NCBI RefSeq assembly: GCF_014117445.1
Contig: NZ_CP059851.1
Location: 744,001-808,000 of the forward strand
Reading direction: 5' to 3'
DNA: 64,000 nucleotides
DNA from: Sandaracinobacteroides saxicola
GTDB taxonomy: Bacteria; Pseudomonadota; Alphaproteobacteria; Sphingomonadales; Sphingomonadaceae
The notes under the pieces were generated by a model. The model was given only the letters and a program-made list of their open reading frames with translations. It was not told the DNA's origin and searched no databases. The position numbers were made by a program, and so were the translations under genes. Numbering within the stretch: the first letter of the stretch is position 1; each line of letters opens with the position of its first letter. This document shows, in pieces, positions 17,593-27,214 of this stretch.

Positions 17593-17609
17593 TGCAACAC
17601 TCGTGCCAA
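17593..17609 (-). promoter_or_regulatory. Sigma-54 (RpoN) promoter of the PEP-CTERM gene
   Basis: On the minus strand the sequence reads TTGGCACGAGTGTTGCA, an exact match to the -24/-12 consensus TTGGCACG-N4-TTGCW, including the invariant GG and GC at correct spacing. Transcription would start near 17582, about 40 bases before the ATG at 17543. The AT-rich stretch further upstream (17640-17740) could hold activator or IHF sites. Confidence 0.85.
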
Positions 17610-17768
17610 CTGGAGAATGTCGTAAAATCAATCGTTTGCCCCGACTCGAGATGAACGGCGTGTAAAAAGGCTTTACATAATTAACAAACGTTAATCCATT
17701 TATTTTATTGGGTTTTATCTGCTTTTTCCCCTTTTGAAGGGGAACTTGTTGGGAGATGCGGAATCCCG

Positions 17769-19055
<1,287 letters not shown>

Positions 19056-19071
19056 TTTTATGTCCTGTTGT

Positions 19072-20172
19072 TTACAGCGCGGCTGCTTCTACACCGTTCC
19101 AGACGTGTGAACAGCCCTGCGGGGTGTCGGTGGGGGAGAGGGCGGCGACGGTGGCCCAGCCCTGGGCGCGCAGGGTGTCGGCGGTGGTGGACGGCGTGCC
19201 GTGCGGCAGGAACAGGCGGCGGGGCCGGGTGATGCCGAGGCCGGCGTCGACCAGGGCATCGACGTAGAGCGAGAAGCCGACGGCAGCCTCACTGGTGCCA
19301 TTGCTGTGGCGGACGGCATAGCTGCCGCCACGGCCGATCTCGCCGCGCACGGCGCCCTCCGGCCCGCGACCGAACAGGCTGAAGCCGAGCCAGCTGTGAT
19401 ATTCGAAGCCGTGGCGCTCGGTTGGGTCGATGGTGACATGGGTGCCGGGCAGCGCGGCGGCGAGGCTTTCGAGCGCGTCGAGTTGGGGCGCGACCGGCAG
19501 GTCGAGTGCGCGCAGGCGGGCGAGCGCCTGCGCTGCCGGACCGGCGGCGGCCAGCAGGGGCGCATAGGCGGTGGCGCCCAGCGCGGGAAGCGCGCCGGCA
19601 TCCTTTGCGTCGAGCGCGGCGTGGAGGTCGGCGAGCGGGCAGGGGACGGGCCAGCGGTCGGCGGCGAGGGTTGCGACCAGTTCGGGCAGCGTCAGGTCGA
19701 CGCTGATGTCGGTGACTCCGGCGGCCGCCAGCGCGGCAACCGCCATCGTCAGGATCTCGGTGGCGGCGGCCAGGCTGTCGCTGCCGATGAGTTCGGCGCC
19801 GGCCTGGAGGAACTCGCGCGCCGGGTTGAGCTGCCCGCCCTTGGCGCGCAGCACCGGCCCGCCATAGGCGAGGCGCAGCGGGCGGGGGGCGTCGGCCAGC
19901 CGGGTGGCGGCGATGCGGGCGATCTGCCCGGTGATGTCGGGTCGCAGCGCCAAGCCGAGGCCGCTGGCGGGGTCGGTGGCGCGCAGCAGCGCGGTGGAGG
20001 CGGGTTTCATCAGCCAGCCCGAGAGGCCGGTTTCGAACTCGACGAGCGGCGGCTGCACGCGGGCATAGCCGCGCGCGGCAACGGTATCGAGCAGCGTGCG
20101 AAGCAGCGCGGCGGCCGCTTCCGCCTGCGGCGGCAGGCGGTCGCGGAACCCCTCGGGCAGCAGGCCGGTCAA
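19072..20172 (-). CDS. hisZ: ATP phosphoribosyltransferase regulatory subunit
   Basis: HisZ is a histidyl-tRNA synthetase paralogue lacking aminoacylation. It activates the short form of HisG in the first step of histidine synthesis. The sequence [20 protein letters not shown] near the N-terminus, [11 protein letters not shown] (motif 2 area) and RGGSYAVR mark the family. I place the start at a TTG (20172) whose TTGA overlaps the serA stop codon, because the family begins with TGLLPEGF. An ATG 17 codons upstream lies inside serA. The protein is then 366 residues. hisG is not in the window. Confidence 0.88.
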   Translation of the reverse strand: MTGLLPEGFRDRLPPQAEAAAALLRTLLDTVAARGYARVQPPLVEFETGLSGWLMKPASTALLRATDPASGLGLALRPDITGQIARIAATRLADAPRPLRLAYGGPVLRAKGGQLNPAREFLQAGAELIGSDSLAAATEILTMAVAALAAAGVTDISVDLTLPELVATLAADRWPVPCPLADLHAALDAKDAGALPALGATAYAPLLAAAGPAAQALARLRALDLPVAPQLDALESLAAALPGTHVTIDPTERHGFEYHSWLGFSLFGRGPEGAVRGEIGRGGSYAVRHSNGTSEAAVGFSLYVDALVDAGLGITRPRRLFLPHGTPSTTADTLRAQGWATVAALSPTDTPQGCSHVWNGVEAAAL

Positions 20173-21746
20173 AGTTTGAGGGCCTTCACCGTCTTCACGC
20201 CAGGCAGGCGGCACACGTTCCACAGCAGTTGTTCCGGGATGGGCTGGTCAACGCTGAGCAGCAGGATCGCCTCCGCGCCGGCGCCGCGGCGGCCAAGGTG
20301 GAAGGTGCCGATGTTGACGCCCGCTTCGCCCAGCGTGGTGCCCAGCCGGCCGATGAAGCCCGGCTTGTCCTCGTTGATGATGAACAGCATCCGTTCGCTG
20401 AAATCGGCCTCCACCTTGATGCCGAAGATTTCCACCAGGCGGGGGAATTGCGATCCCAGCAGCGTGCCGGCGACCGAGCGTTCGCCCTCGGGCGTGCGGA
20501 CGGTGACGCGCACCAGCGTCTGGTAATCGGTGTCGCGCTCGTGGCGGACCTCGGCGACTTCGATATTGCGTTCGCGGGCCAGGAAGGGCGCGTTCACCAT
20601 GTTCACCGTGTCCGAAAAGCTGCGCATGACGCCGGCGAGCACGGCGCCGGTGATCGGCTTGATGTTCAGCTGCGCGGCGGCGCCCTCCACCTCCACCTTC
20701 ACGCCGCGGATTTCGGCGGTTTCCAGCTGGCCCACGATCAGCCCCAGCTTTTCGGCGAGCGCCATGTAGGGGCGGAGTTTGGGCGCGTCCTCCGCCGACA
20801 GGCTGGGCATGTTGAGCGCGTTGGTGACGCCGCCCGTGAGCAGGAAATCCGCCATCTGCTCGGCGACCTGGATGGCGACGTTGACCTGCGCCTCATCCGT
20901 GCTGGCGCCCAGGTGTGGCGTGCTGATGAAGCCGGGCGTGCCGAACAGGGGGGAGGCGGTGGCGGGTTCCTCCACGAACACATCGAGCGCGGCGCCGCCG
21001 ATATGGCCGCTGTCCAGCCCGGCCTTCAGCGCGGCCTCATCAATGAGCCCGCCGCGGGCGCAGTTGATGATGCGCACGCCTTTCTTGGTTTTCGCCAGCG
21101 CCTCGGCGGACAGGATGTTGCGGGTGCTGTCGGTCAGCGGCGTGTGCAGCGTGATGAAGTCGGCCTTGGCGAGGAGGTCGTCCAGCGTCACCTTCTCCAC
21201 GCCCATGTCCTTCGCCCGTTCGGGCGTCAGGAAGGGGTCATAGGCGATGACCTTCATCTTCAGGCCGAGCGCGCGGTCGGCGACGATGCTGCCGATGTTG
21301 CCGGCGCCGATCAGGCCGAGCGTCTTGGCGGTGAGCTCGACGCCCATGAAGCGGTTCTTTTCCCACTTGCCGGCCTGGGTGCTGGCGTCGGCCTCCGGCA
21401 GTTGCCGGGCGAGGGCGAACATCAGGGCGATGGCATGTTCGGCGGTGGTGATGCTGTTGCCGAAGGGCGTGTTCATCACCACGACGCCGGCGGCGGACGC
21501 GGCGGGGACATCGACATTGTCCACCCCGATGCCGGCGCGGCCGATGACCTTCAGGTTCTTTGCGGCGGCGATCAGCGCGGCGGTCGCCTTGGTGGAGGAG
21601 CGGATGGCGAGGCCATCATAATCGCCGATGATGGCGGCGAGCTCGTCCTTCGACAGGCCGGTCTTTTCGTGCACCTCGATGCCGCGGGCACGGAAGATTT
21701 CGGGGGCTTTCGGGGACATTTTGTCGGAAATCAGGACTTTGGGCAT
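20169..21746 (-). CDS. serA: D-3-phosphoglycerate dehydrogenase
   Basis: SerA oxidises 3-phosphoglycerate with NAD+, the first step of serine synthesis. The 525-residue long form is seen. The NAD-binding GAGNIG lies at residues 147-152, and the catalytic residues are Arg231 (CARGG), Glu260 and His278 (PHLGAST). An intervening allosteric substrate-binding domain follows, and a C-terminal ACT domain (MLFIINEDKPGFIGRLGTTL near 450-470) can bind serine for feedback control. It lies 39 bases downstream of serC, so the two form the expected serCA operon. Confidence 0.97.
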   Translation of the reverse strand: MPKVLISDKMSPKAPEIFRARGIEVHEKTGLSKDELAAIIGDYDGLAIRSSTKATAALIAAAKNLKVIGRAGIGVDNVDVPAASAAGVVVMNTPFGNSITTAEHAIALMFALARQLPEADASTQAGKWEKNRFMGVELTAKTLGLIGAGNIGSIVADRALGLKMKVIAYDPFLTPERAKDMGVEKVTLDDLLAKADFITLHTPLTDSTRNILSAEALAKTKKGVRIINCARGGLIDEAALKAGLDSGHIGGAALDVFVEEPATASPLFGTPGFISTPHLGASTDEAQVNVAIQVAEQMADFLLTGGVTNALNMPSLSAEDAPKLRPYMALAEKLGLIVGQLETAEIRGVKVEVEGAAAQLNIKPITGAVLAGVMRSFSDTVNMVNAPFLARERNIEVAEVRHERDTDYQTLVRVTVRTPEGERSVAGTLLGSQFPRLVEIFGIKVEADFSERMLFIINEDKPGFIGRLGTTLGEAGVNIGTFHLGRRGAGAEAILLLSVDQPIPEQLLWNVCRLPGVKTVKALKL

Positions 21747-21785
21747 GGGGAATCCTTGGGACAGGGGCGCGCGGGTGGGCGCGGA

Positions 21786-22928
<1,143 letters not shown>

Positions 22929-22985
22929 ATTCTCTCCTTACAGAGAGCGCGCGCCGCGTTGGGACGGCGTGGCCCGGGGCTGTGA
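22929..22985 (-). promoter_or_regulatory. Probable serC leader RNA motif
   Basis: Upstream of serC the transcript would contain CGCCGTCCCAACGCGGCG, a 5-bp stem with an 8-nt loop. A second hairpin CTCTCTGTAAGGAGAG follows just before the ATG, and its 3' arm contains the GGAG ribosome-binding site. The position and look agree with the serC RNA motif described upstream of serC genes in Alphaproteobacteria, recalled from memory without a covariance search. The second hairpin could hide the ribosome-binding site and control translation. Confidence 0.5.
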
Positions 22986-23021
22986 GTAGAGAGGTTTGGT
23001 GGAGGGGGCAAGGGCGCTGCG

Positions 23022-23650
23022 CAGCGCGGCGAGAAATAGCGGGGCGAAGCCCGCTATTTCGAGACTCGCGCAAGCATGGCCGGCGTGCGGTTGGCCGGTG
23101 GCCGACCGACACGTCCGACAGCGTGGCTTGGCCACGCTCTTTCTTCTTTCCTTTTGTTCTTCTCGCCCTTTCCGCCGCAGCGTCATCCCGAGTTCGCGCG
23201 GCTTGGCCGCGCAGGGACTGTTGGATTTTAGAAGGTTGGCCGAAAAAAGTGACGCCCTGAATCAAGGGATTAGTGGAAATGGTCGGTTTTCTGCGCCACG
23301 TCGGGTGTTGGTGGCACCATGGATGCTGAACCAAGTTCAGCAGGACGGGGGGTTGTGTGGGACGGTGGGGCTGTTGGCGCTGAGGGTTTCACCCCCTCCG
23401 CGGCGCCTTCGACGCGAGTCGCTTCCCTTACAGGGTGAGATCACGCGCTGTTGGTTTGTTGCGGGCAGGAAACTCGGAAGGTTTTGCGCAAAAAGTGACA
23501 GCCTCAATCAAGGGGTTAGCGACTTTAGGGGTTTTGGGCGGGGCTGTGGAGTGGCTGCTGACTCGATGATGCCAATATGGTTAGCAGATGCAGGGGGATC
23601 TGGCAAGCTGTTTTGTCACTGGCTGGTGGTGTCGGTTCGAGGTGAGGTTC
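23022..23650 (+). repeat. Composite repeat, copy 1 (modules A-B-D-E-B-C)
   Basis: This fills the 800-bp gap between serC and the MazG-like gene. Module A (23022-23222) holds several hairpins, including GCGTGGC-TTG-GCCACGC at 23121-23137 followed by a T-rich tract. Module B, with core AAAAAGTGACAGCCTGAAT-like sequence, occurs twice (about 23231-23273 and 23476-23522). Between them lie a TGCTGAACCAAGTTCAGCA palindrome (D) and a type E element (23386-23442). Module C (23565-23614) contains ATGATGCCAATATGG and ends GGCAAGCTGTTTTG. The same order is found inverted at 35030-35722, and a shorter version at 54058-54580. Any open frames here are made of repeat sequence and are not called as genes. Confidence 0.85.
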
Positions 23651-23728
23651 GACCCTAATTCTGTTCATTTAGTAAACTGTCACCGTAATAACCCGCAATA
23701 CTTCCACCGTAATTTACAATAAAGTGCG

Positions 23729-24709
23729 CTAAGCGCCGGTATCGGTCTGCACGCTGTACGCTACTTCTTGCTCAATCAAATTTACAGAAAGAATCCCGCC
23801 GGAATTTTTGACCAATGCCCTGATTAATTGCGCGGAACGCATTATTGCAGTCTGCCAGCTGGCCTCGGCAACCCAAGCGGATTCTCGCTCGCCTAACATT
23901 AATGGAATCTCGCGCAATAGGTCTGAGTCCACCTCTTCAATACCTTCTAACATGTTATTGTCCTGCATATAAGCAAAGACCCGCTTCGCGATCCCCTCTT
24001 CAATATCTCGCGCTTTCGCGCCGTCCTCTACCCTGTCAATGAGTGCATTACTTTTTCTCTTAATTCCCAGCAACTTACGCATTACCGGAGACCAGCCGAC
24101 ATAAGTCATGAAGCAGATGTGTATAGGATCATGAAAGCGATAATAATCGTCTTTGTACTCGTTATCGTCAATAGGATCTCCAAACTGTTGCCCGTCTGGC
24201 CCTAATATAACTGTTTGCTTAATCTTTCTAGCAGTTAAGTCACGTGTTGTGAAAAACTGAAAAGTCATCTTATCAGGAAACTGCTCATGCGTTTCACCGA
24301 CGAAGAACCTCTGCGGGTCAAATAGCGTAGGTGTTTTGGTTCCGTACAGACGATTGACGCTCTCAAGATTGTGTTTTGCAATGTCGCTAAGTTTTAGGCC
24401 AGATGAGTTTGCCACAGCCGCGATATACCAAAGTATATCCCCCAGACTATCGCGGATAGCGATTGACATGCCTCGACGAGTTCTCTGCTTTCGATAATAC
24501 CTCTTGAATATTACAGACAGGTTGCCGACTTTTGATTGAAGGGCAAGAACTTGCACTGCTGTCTTGAATTCTCCGTCCCCAGGAGTGTGGTCGGTGGCGT
24601 ATGCCAAATTCTGATATTCGTCCAAGTCCACGCCGATACTTTTATCATAGCTATGGACACGTCGCAACCGACCTAGCAGTTCACTATTGAAATGGCTCGG
24701 AAACATCAT
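23729..24709 (-). CDS. MazG-like nucleotide pyrophosphohydrolase domain protein
   Basis: The first ~120 residues follow the MazG-like all-alpha NTP pyrophosphohydrolase pattern. DLDEYQNLAYATDHTPG is the family opening, and LQSKVGNLSVIFKRYYRK stands where the EaGEl/KK metal-binding helix is found. Then comes DSLGDILWYIAAVANSSGLK (ELGDvLWYla pattern) and IAKHNLESVNRLYG. In the second helix the usual ExxE reads as VGN, so metal binding may be altered. A second conserved region follows: YYRFHDPIHICFMTYVGWSP, RKLLGIKRKSN, then DGAKARDIEEGIAKRVF. The start at 24709 was chosen because upstream codons are repeat-derived. The gene is clearly AT-richer than its surroundings and lies between a composite repeat and a dead hlyD gene, so it was probably acquired. 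A role in defence or nucleotide pool control is only an inference. Confidence 0.75.
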   Translation of the reverse strand: MMFPSHFNSELLGRLRRVHSYDKSIGVDLDEYQNLAYATDHTPGDGEFKTAVQVLALQSKVGNLSVIFKRYYRKQRTRRGMSIAIRDSLGDILWYIAAVANSSGLKLSDIAKHNLESVNRLYGTKTPTLFDPQRFFVGETHEQFPDKMTFQFFTTRDLTARKIKQTVILGPDGQQFGDPIDDNEYKDDYYRFHDPIHICFMTYVGWSPVMRKLLGIKRKSNALIDRVEDGAKARDIEEGIAKRVFAYMQDNNMLEGIEEVDSDLLREIPLMLGERESAWVAEASWQTAIMRSAQLIRALVKNSGGILSVNLIEQEVAYSVQTDTGA

Positions 24710-24759
24710 GCCGCTTGCGGATCGCACGTGCACCCCATCCAGCATCGTTGGGTCGGTCG

Positions 24760-24827
24760 CTGACGCTTCGCGTCGCCTTCGACTTCCCCACTCTACGTTC
24801 GCTGCGCTCACGTGGGGGGAGGGGGAC
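24760..24827. repeat. Palindromic element at the end of the hlyD remnant
   Basis: The run GACGCTTCGCGTCGCC and the pair CCCCACTCTACG / CACGTGGGGGGAGGGGG make short inverted repeats of the type E kind. The element begins exactly where similarity to HlyD stops. It ends shortly before the start of the MazG-like gene and is probably the junction of an insertion. Confidence 0.5.
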
Positions 24828-25310
24828 GAAGCGCATGAAGAGGAACGCATTGACCTTGATGCGCACGGGCTGGTCTTCCCGCACGAACCCCGCATCCTTG
24901 TTGAGCATCCGCGCCTCCACATGCAGCCCGCCCCGCTCAGGCACCACCGTCATCAGCCGTTTGGCCGGCTGCACGACGCCCCCGACGGTGTGCACGCTCA
25001 GCTGCACCGCGCCATCGACCGGGCTGGTCAGGCCCTGCAGCCCCTCGCGCCGGGCGGTCTTGGCCAGTTCCTGCGTCCGCGGCAGCGCATTGTCCTCGGC
25101 CACAGCCAGTTTCGCCGCCGCGTCACGGACGAATGACACCCTGATGCGCGTTGCCGGTCCCCTCCGCTCGCCGGCGGCGTGCACATCGATGGTGCGGGCG
25201 CGTTCGATGCGCTCCTCCTCTTGTCTGCAGAACTGGAGTTTGCTCGAGAAGCCTTGGGCTGCCAAGGGGCGGCGTGGGTTCAGCTGCTTGTTGAGCAGGG
25301 GCAGCGGCTT
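24828..25310 (-). pseudogene. Decayed type I secretion membrane fusion protein (HlyD family)
   Basis: Reading leftwards, the translation contains GFSSKLQFCRQEEERIERA, then ELAKTARREGLQGLTSPVDG, VHTVGGVVQPAKRLMTVVPE, and NKDAGFVREDQPVRIKVNAF. These are the coiled-coil end and C-terminal lipoyl/beta-barrel parts of HlyD/PrtE-type adaptors of type I secretion. Only about 160 residues remain. The N-terminal membrane anchor is missing, a residue appears lost in the DGAVQLSVHTVGG motif, and the C-terminus runs into a palindromic repeat. No ABC transporter or TolC partner is adjacent. I call it a remnant of a deleted secretion locus. Confidence 0.72.
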
Positions 25311-25348
25311 CGGCTGGAGATTTTTTTGTCGCGCGCGGTGTGCGGAAT

Positions 25349-25664
25349 GGGCCCCGGGTCAAGCCCGGGGTGACGGGGTAGTGGGACGGATGGGTTGTCA
25401 TCGGCGAGGGTTTCACCCCTCCGGCCCTTCGGGCCACGTCCCCCTGCAGGGGAGGATCTTGGTGTTGGCGAGGCCCCCCTCCGCTCGGCTGCGCCGAGTC
25501 GCTCCCCCCTTGGCCACCTCACAAACAAGTTTGTGGGGACCCCTGTTGTGGGGGGGAGACGGCGTGGTGGTGTGCTGGTGCGACGATTGCGCTGTCATGC
25601 CGACCGCCCTCACCCCGCTCGTGCTGACGCACGAGTCGCCCTCTCCCGCAAGCGGGAGAGGGGA
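25349..25664. repeat. Cluster of palindromic elements (one type F, three type E)
   Basis: This 316-bp gene-free stretch is almost entirely repeats. It holds a type F element at 25349-25381, and type E elements at 25411-25455 (CACCCCTCCGGCCCTTCGGG start, CCCCCTGCAGGGGAGG end), 25474-25558 and 25606-25664 (CCTCTCCCGCAAGCGGGAGA). It lies just downstream of era. Part of it may end era transcription, since the hairpins are strong, but no clean T-tract was seen. Confidence 0.8.
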
Positions 25665-26552
25665 TCACTCCACCCACTCCAGCCCCAGGTCGCGCCAGCT
25701 TTGGCGGTCGTCGGCCCAGCCGGGGCGGACCTTGACGTGGAGGAAGAGGTGGACGCGGCGGTCCAGCACGCGCTCCAGTTCCAGGCGCGCGGCTTCGCCG
25801 ATTTGCTTGATGCGGGTGCCGCGGGCGCCCAGGATGATGGCTTTCTGGGTGTCGCGCTCGATCAGGATCTGCTGGCGGATGGCGGCGCTGCCGTCTTTCC
25901 TGTCCTCGAACGTCTCGGTCTCCACCGCGGCGGCATAGGGGAGTTCGGCGTTCAGTTGCAGGTAGAGCTGCTCGCGGGTGATTTCGCTGGCGAGGAGCCG
26001 CGTGGTGGCGTCGCTGACCTGGTCTTCGGGGTAGAGCCAGGGGCCGTCGGGCATGGCGCGGGCGAGCGCGGTTTTCAGGTCGGGGATGCCGTCGCCGCTC
26101 AAGGCGCTGACCATGAAGGTTTCGGCGAAGGGCAGCTTCGCGTGCAGGGTGGTGGCGAGTTCGAGGAGGGCGGCCTTGGGCGCGATGTCCACCTTGTTCA
26201 GCACCAGCCATTTGGCGCCGGGGCGGGGGGCGAGCGCGTCCGCGACCTGCATGACGCCGCCCTTCAGGCCGGCCTTCGCGTCCACCAGCAGCAGCGTGAC
26301 GTCGGCGTCGGTCGCGCCCTCCCACGCGGCGGCGACCATGGCGCGGTCCAGCCGGCGGCGGGGGGCGAAGATGCCGGGCGTGTCCTGAAGCAGGAGCTGC
26401 GCCTGGCCTTCGATGGCGATGCCCATCAGGCGGGTGCGGGTGGTCTGCACCTTGGGGCTGACGATGGCGACCTTCTGGCCGACGAGCGCGTTGACCAGCG
26501 TGGACTTGCCGGCGTTGGGTGCGCCCAGCACGGCGACGACGCCGCATTTCAT
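25665..26552 (-). CDS. era: GTPase Era
   Basis: Era is an essential GTPase that binds the 3' end of 16S rRNA and helps assemble the 30S subunit. The 295-residue protein has the G1 loop GAPNAGKS at about residues 10-17, G2 around TTRTRLMGI, G3 DTPG, and G4 NKVD. The C-terminal KH domain is marked by GARGTRIKQIGEAARLELE, and RVHLFLHVKVRPGW is close to the end. It is the third gene of lepB-rnc-era, a common alphaproteobacterial order, and overlaps rnc by four bases. Confidence 0.97.
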   Translation of the reverse strand: MKCGVVAVLGAPNAGKSTLVNALVGQKVAIVSPKVQTTRTRLMGIAIEGQAQLLLQDTPGIFAPRRRLDRAMVAAAWEGATDADVTLLLVDAKAGLKGGVMQVADALAPRPGAKWLVLNKVDIAPKAALLELATTLHAKLPFAETFMVSALSGDGIPDLKTALARAMPDGPWLYPEDQVSDATTRLLASEITREQLYLQLNAELPYAAAVETETFEDRKDGSAAIRQQILIERDTQKAIILGARGTRIKQIGEAARLELERVLDRRVHLFLHVKVRPGWADDRQSWRDLGLEWVE

Positions 26553-27214
26553 GGCGCCACCTGCTGCATCAGGGCGCGGGCGGCCTCGGTCTCGGCATCC
26601 TGCTTGCTGCCGCCCTCCGCCTCGACGGGCGGGTGTGGGGAGACGGTGAGGCGGACGCGGAAGCGCGGCGCATGGTGCGGCCCGAAGCGGCCGAGCAGCT
26701 CATAGAGCGGATCGCGCGCCCCGTGCGCGGCCGCCCATTCCTGGATGGCGGATTTGGGATGCTTCGCCGGGCCGGCGGCGGCGCTGACCAACGTCGCCCA
26801 AGCGGACAGGATGAAGCGTTCGGCGACGCTGACGCCGGCGTCGCAATAGAGCGCGCCGATCAGCGCCTCCACCACATCGCCCAGGATATTGTCGCTGTCG
26901 GAGCCGCCGTCGGCGCGGGCCTGGGTGCCAAGGCGGACGTAGGCCGGCACGTCCAGCGCGCGGGCGACGGTGGCGCAGGTTTCGCGGCTGACCAGCGTGG
27001 CGAAGCGGCGGGTCAGCTGGCCTTCGCTTTCGTCGGGGAAGCGCTGGTACAGCCAGGCGGCCATCACGGCGCCCAGCACCCGGTCGCCCAGGAACTCCAG
27101 CCGTTCATAGTTGATGCCGCCCAGGCTCTTGTGGGTCAGGGCGCGGTCGAGCAGGCTGGTGTCGGCGAAGCGGTGGCCGAGGCGGGTCTCGGCCCAGGCG
27201 AGCGCGGCGCTCAC
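26549..27214 (-). CDS. rnc: Ribonuclease III
   Basis: RNase III cleaves double-stranded RNA, including the rRNA precursor. The GTG at 27214 overlaps the lepB stop (GTGA) and gives 221 residues, the usual size. The open frame extends far upstream but only as a shadow of lepB. The catalytic domain shows INYERLEFLGDRVLGAV, the family signature with the metal-binding Glu/Asp residues, and NILGDVVEALIGALYCD with the second acidic cluster. The double-stranded RNA-binding domain occupies the last ~70 residues (KSAIQEWAAAHG, VEAEGGSKQDAETEAARALM). Confidence 0.95.
   Translation of the reverse strand: MSAALAWAETRLGHRFADTSLLDRALTHKSLGGINYERLEFLGDRVLGAVMAAWLYQRFPDESEGQLTRRFATLVSRETCATVARALDVPAYVRLGTQARADGGSDSDNILGDVVEALIGALYCDAGVSVAERFILSAWATLVSAAAGPAKHPKSAIQEWAAAHGARDPLYELLGRFGPHHAPRFRVRLTVSPHPPVEAEGGSKQDAETEAARALMQQVAP

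Noticed and set aside
22996-23658. A 220-codon open frame between serC and the MazG-like gene
   Set aside because: It runs through modules A to C of the composite repeat, mixes palindromic elements, and is not kept as one frame in the other copies. Only the short module C peptide is worth following.
24710-24922. N-terminal extension of the MazG-like protein
   Set aside because: The 71 upstream codons are Ser/Arg-rich and come from the palindromic element and the antisense-like frame of the hlyD remnant.
25349-25664. Possible CRISPR array
   Set aside because: The repeats are palindromic elements of unequal length and sequence without regular spacers, and there are no cas genes in the window.
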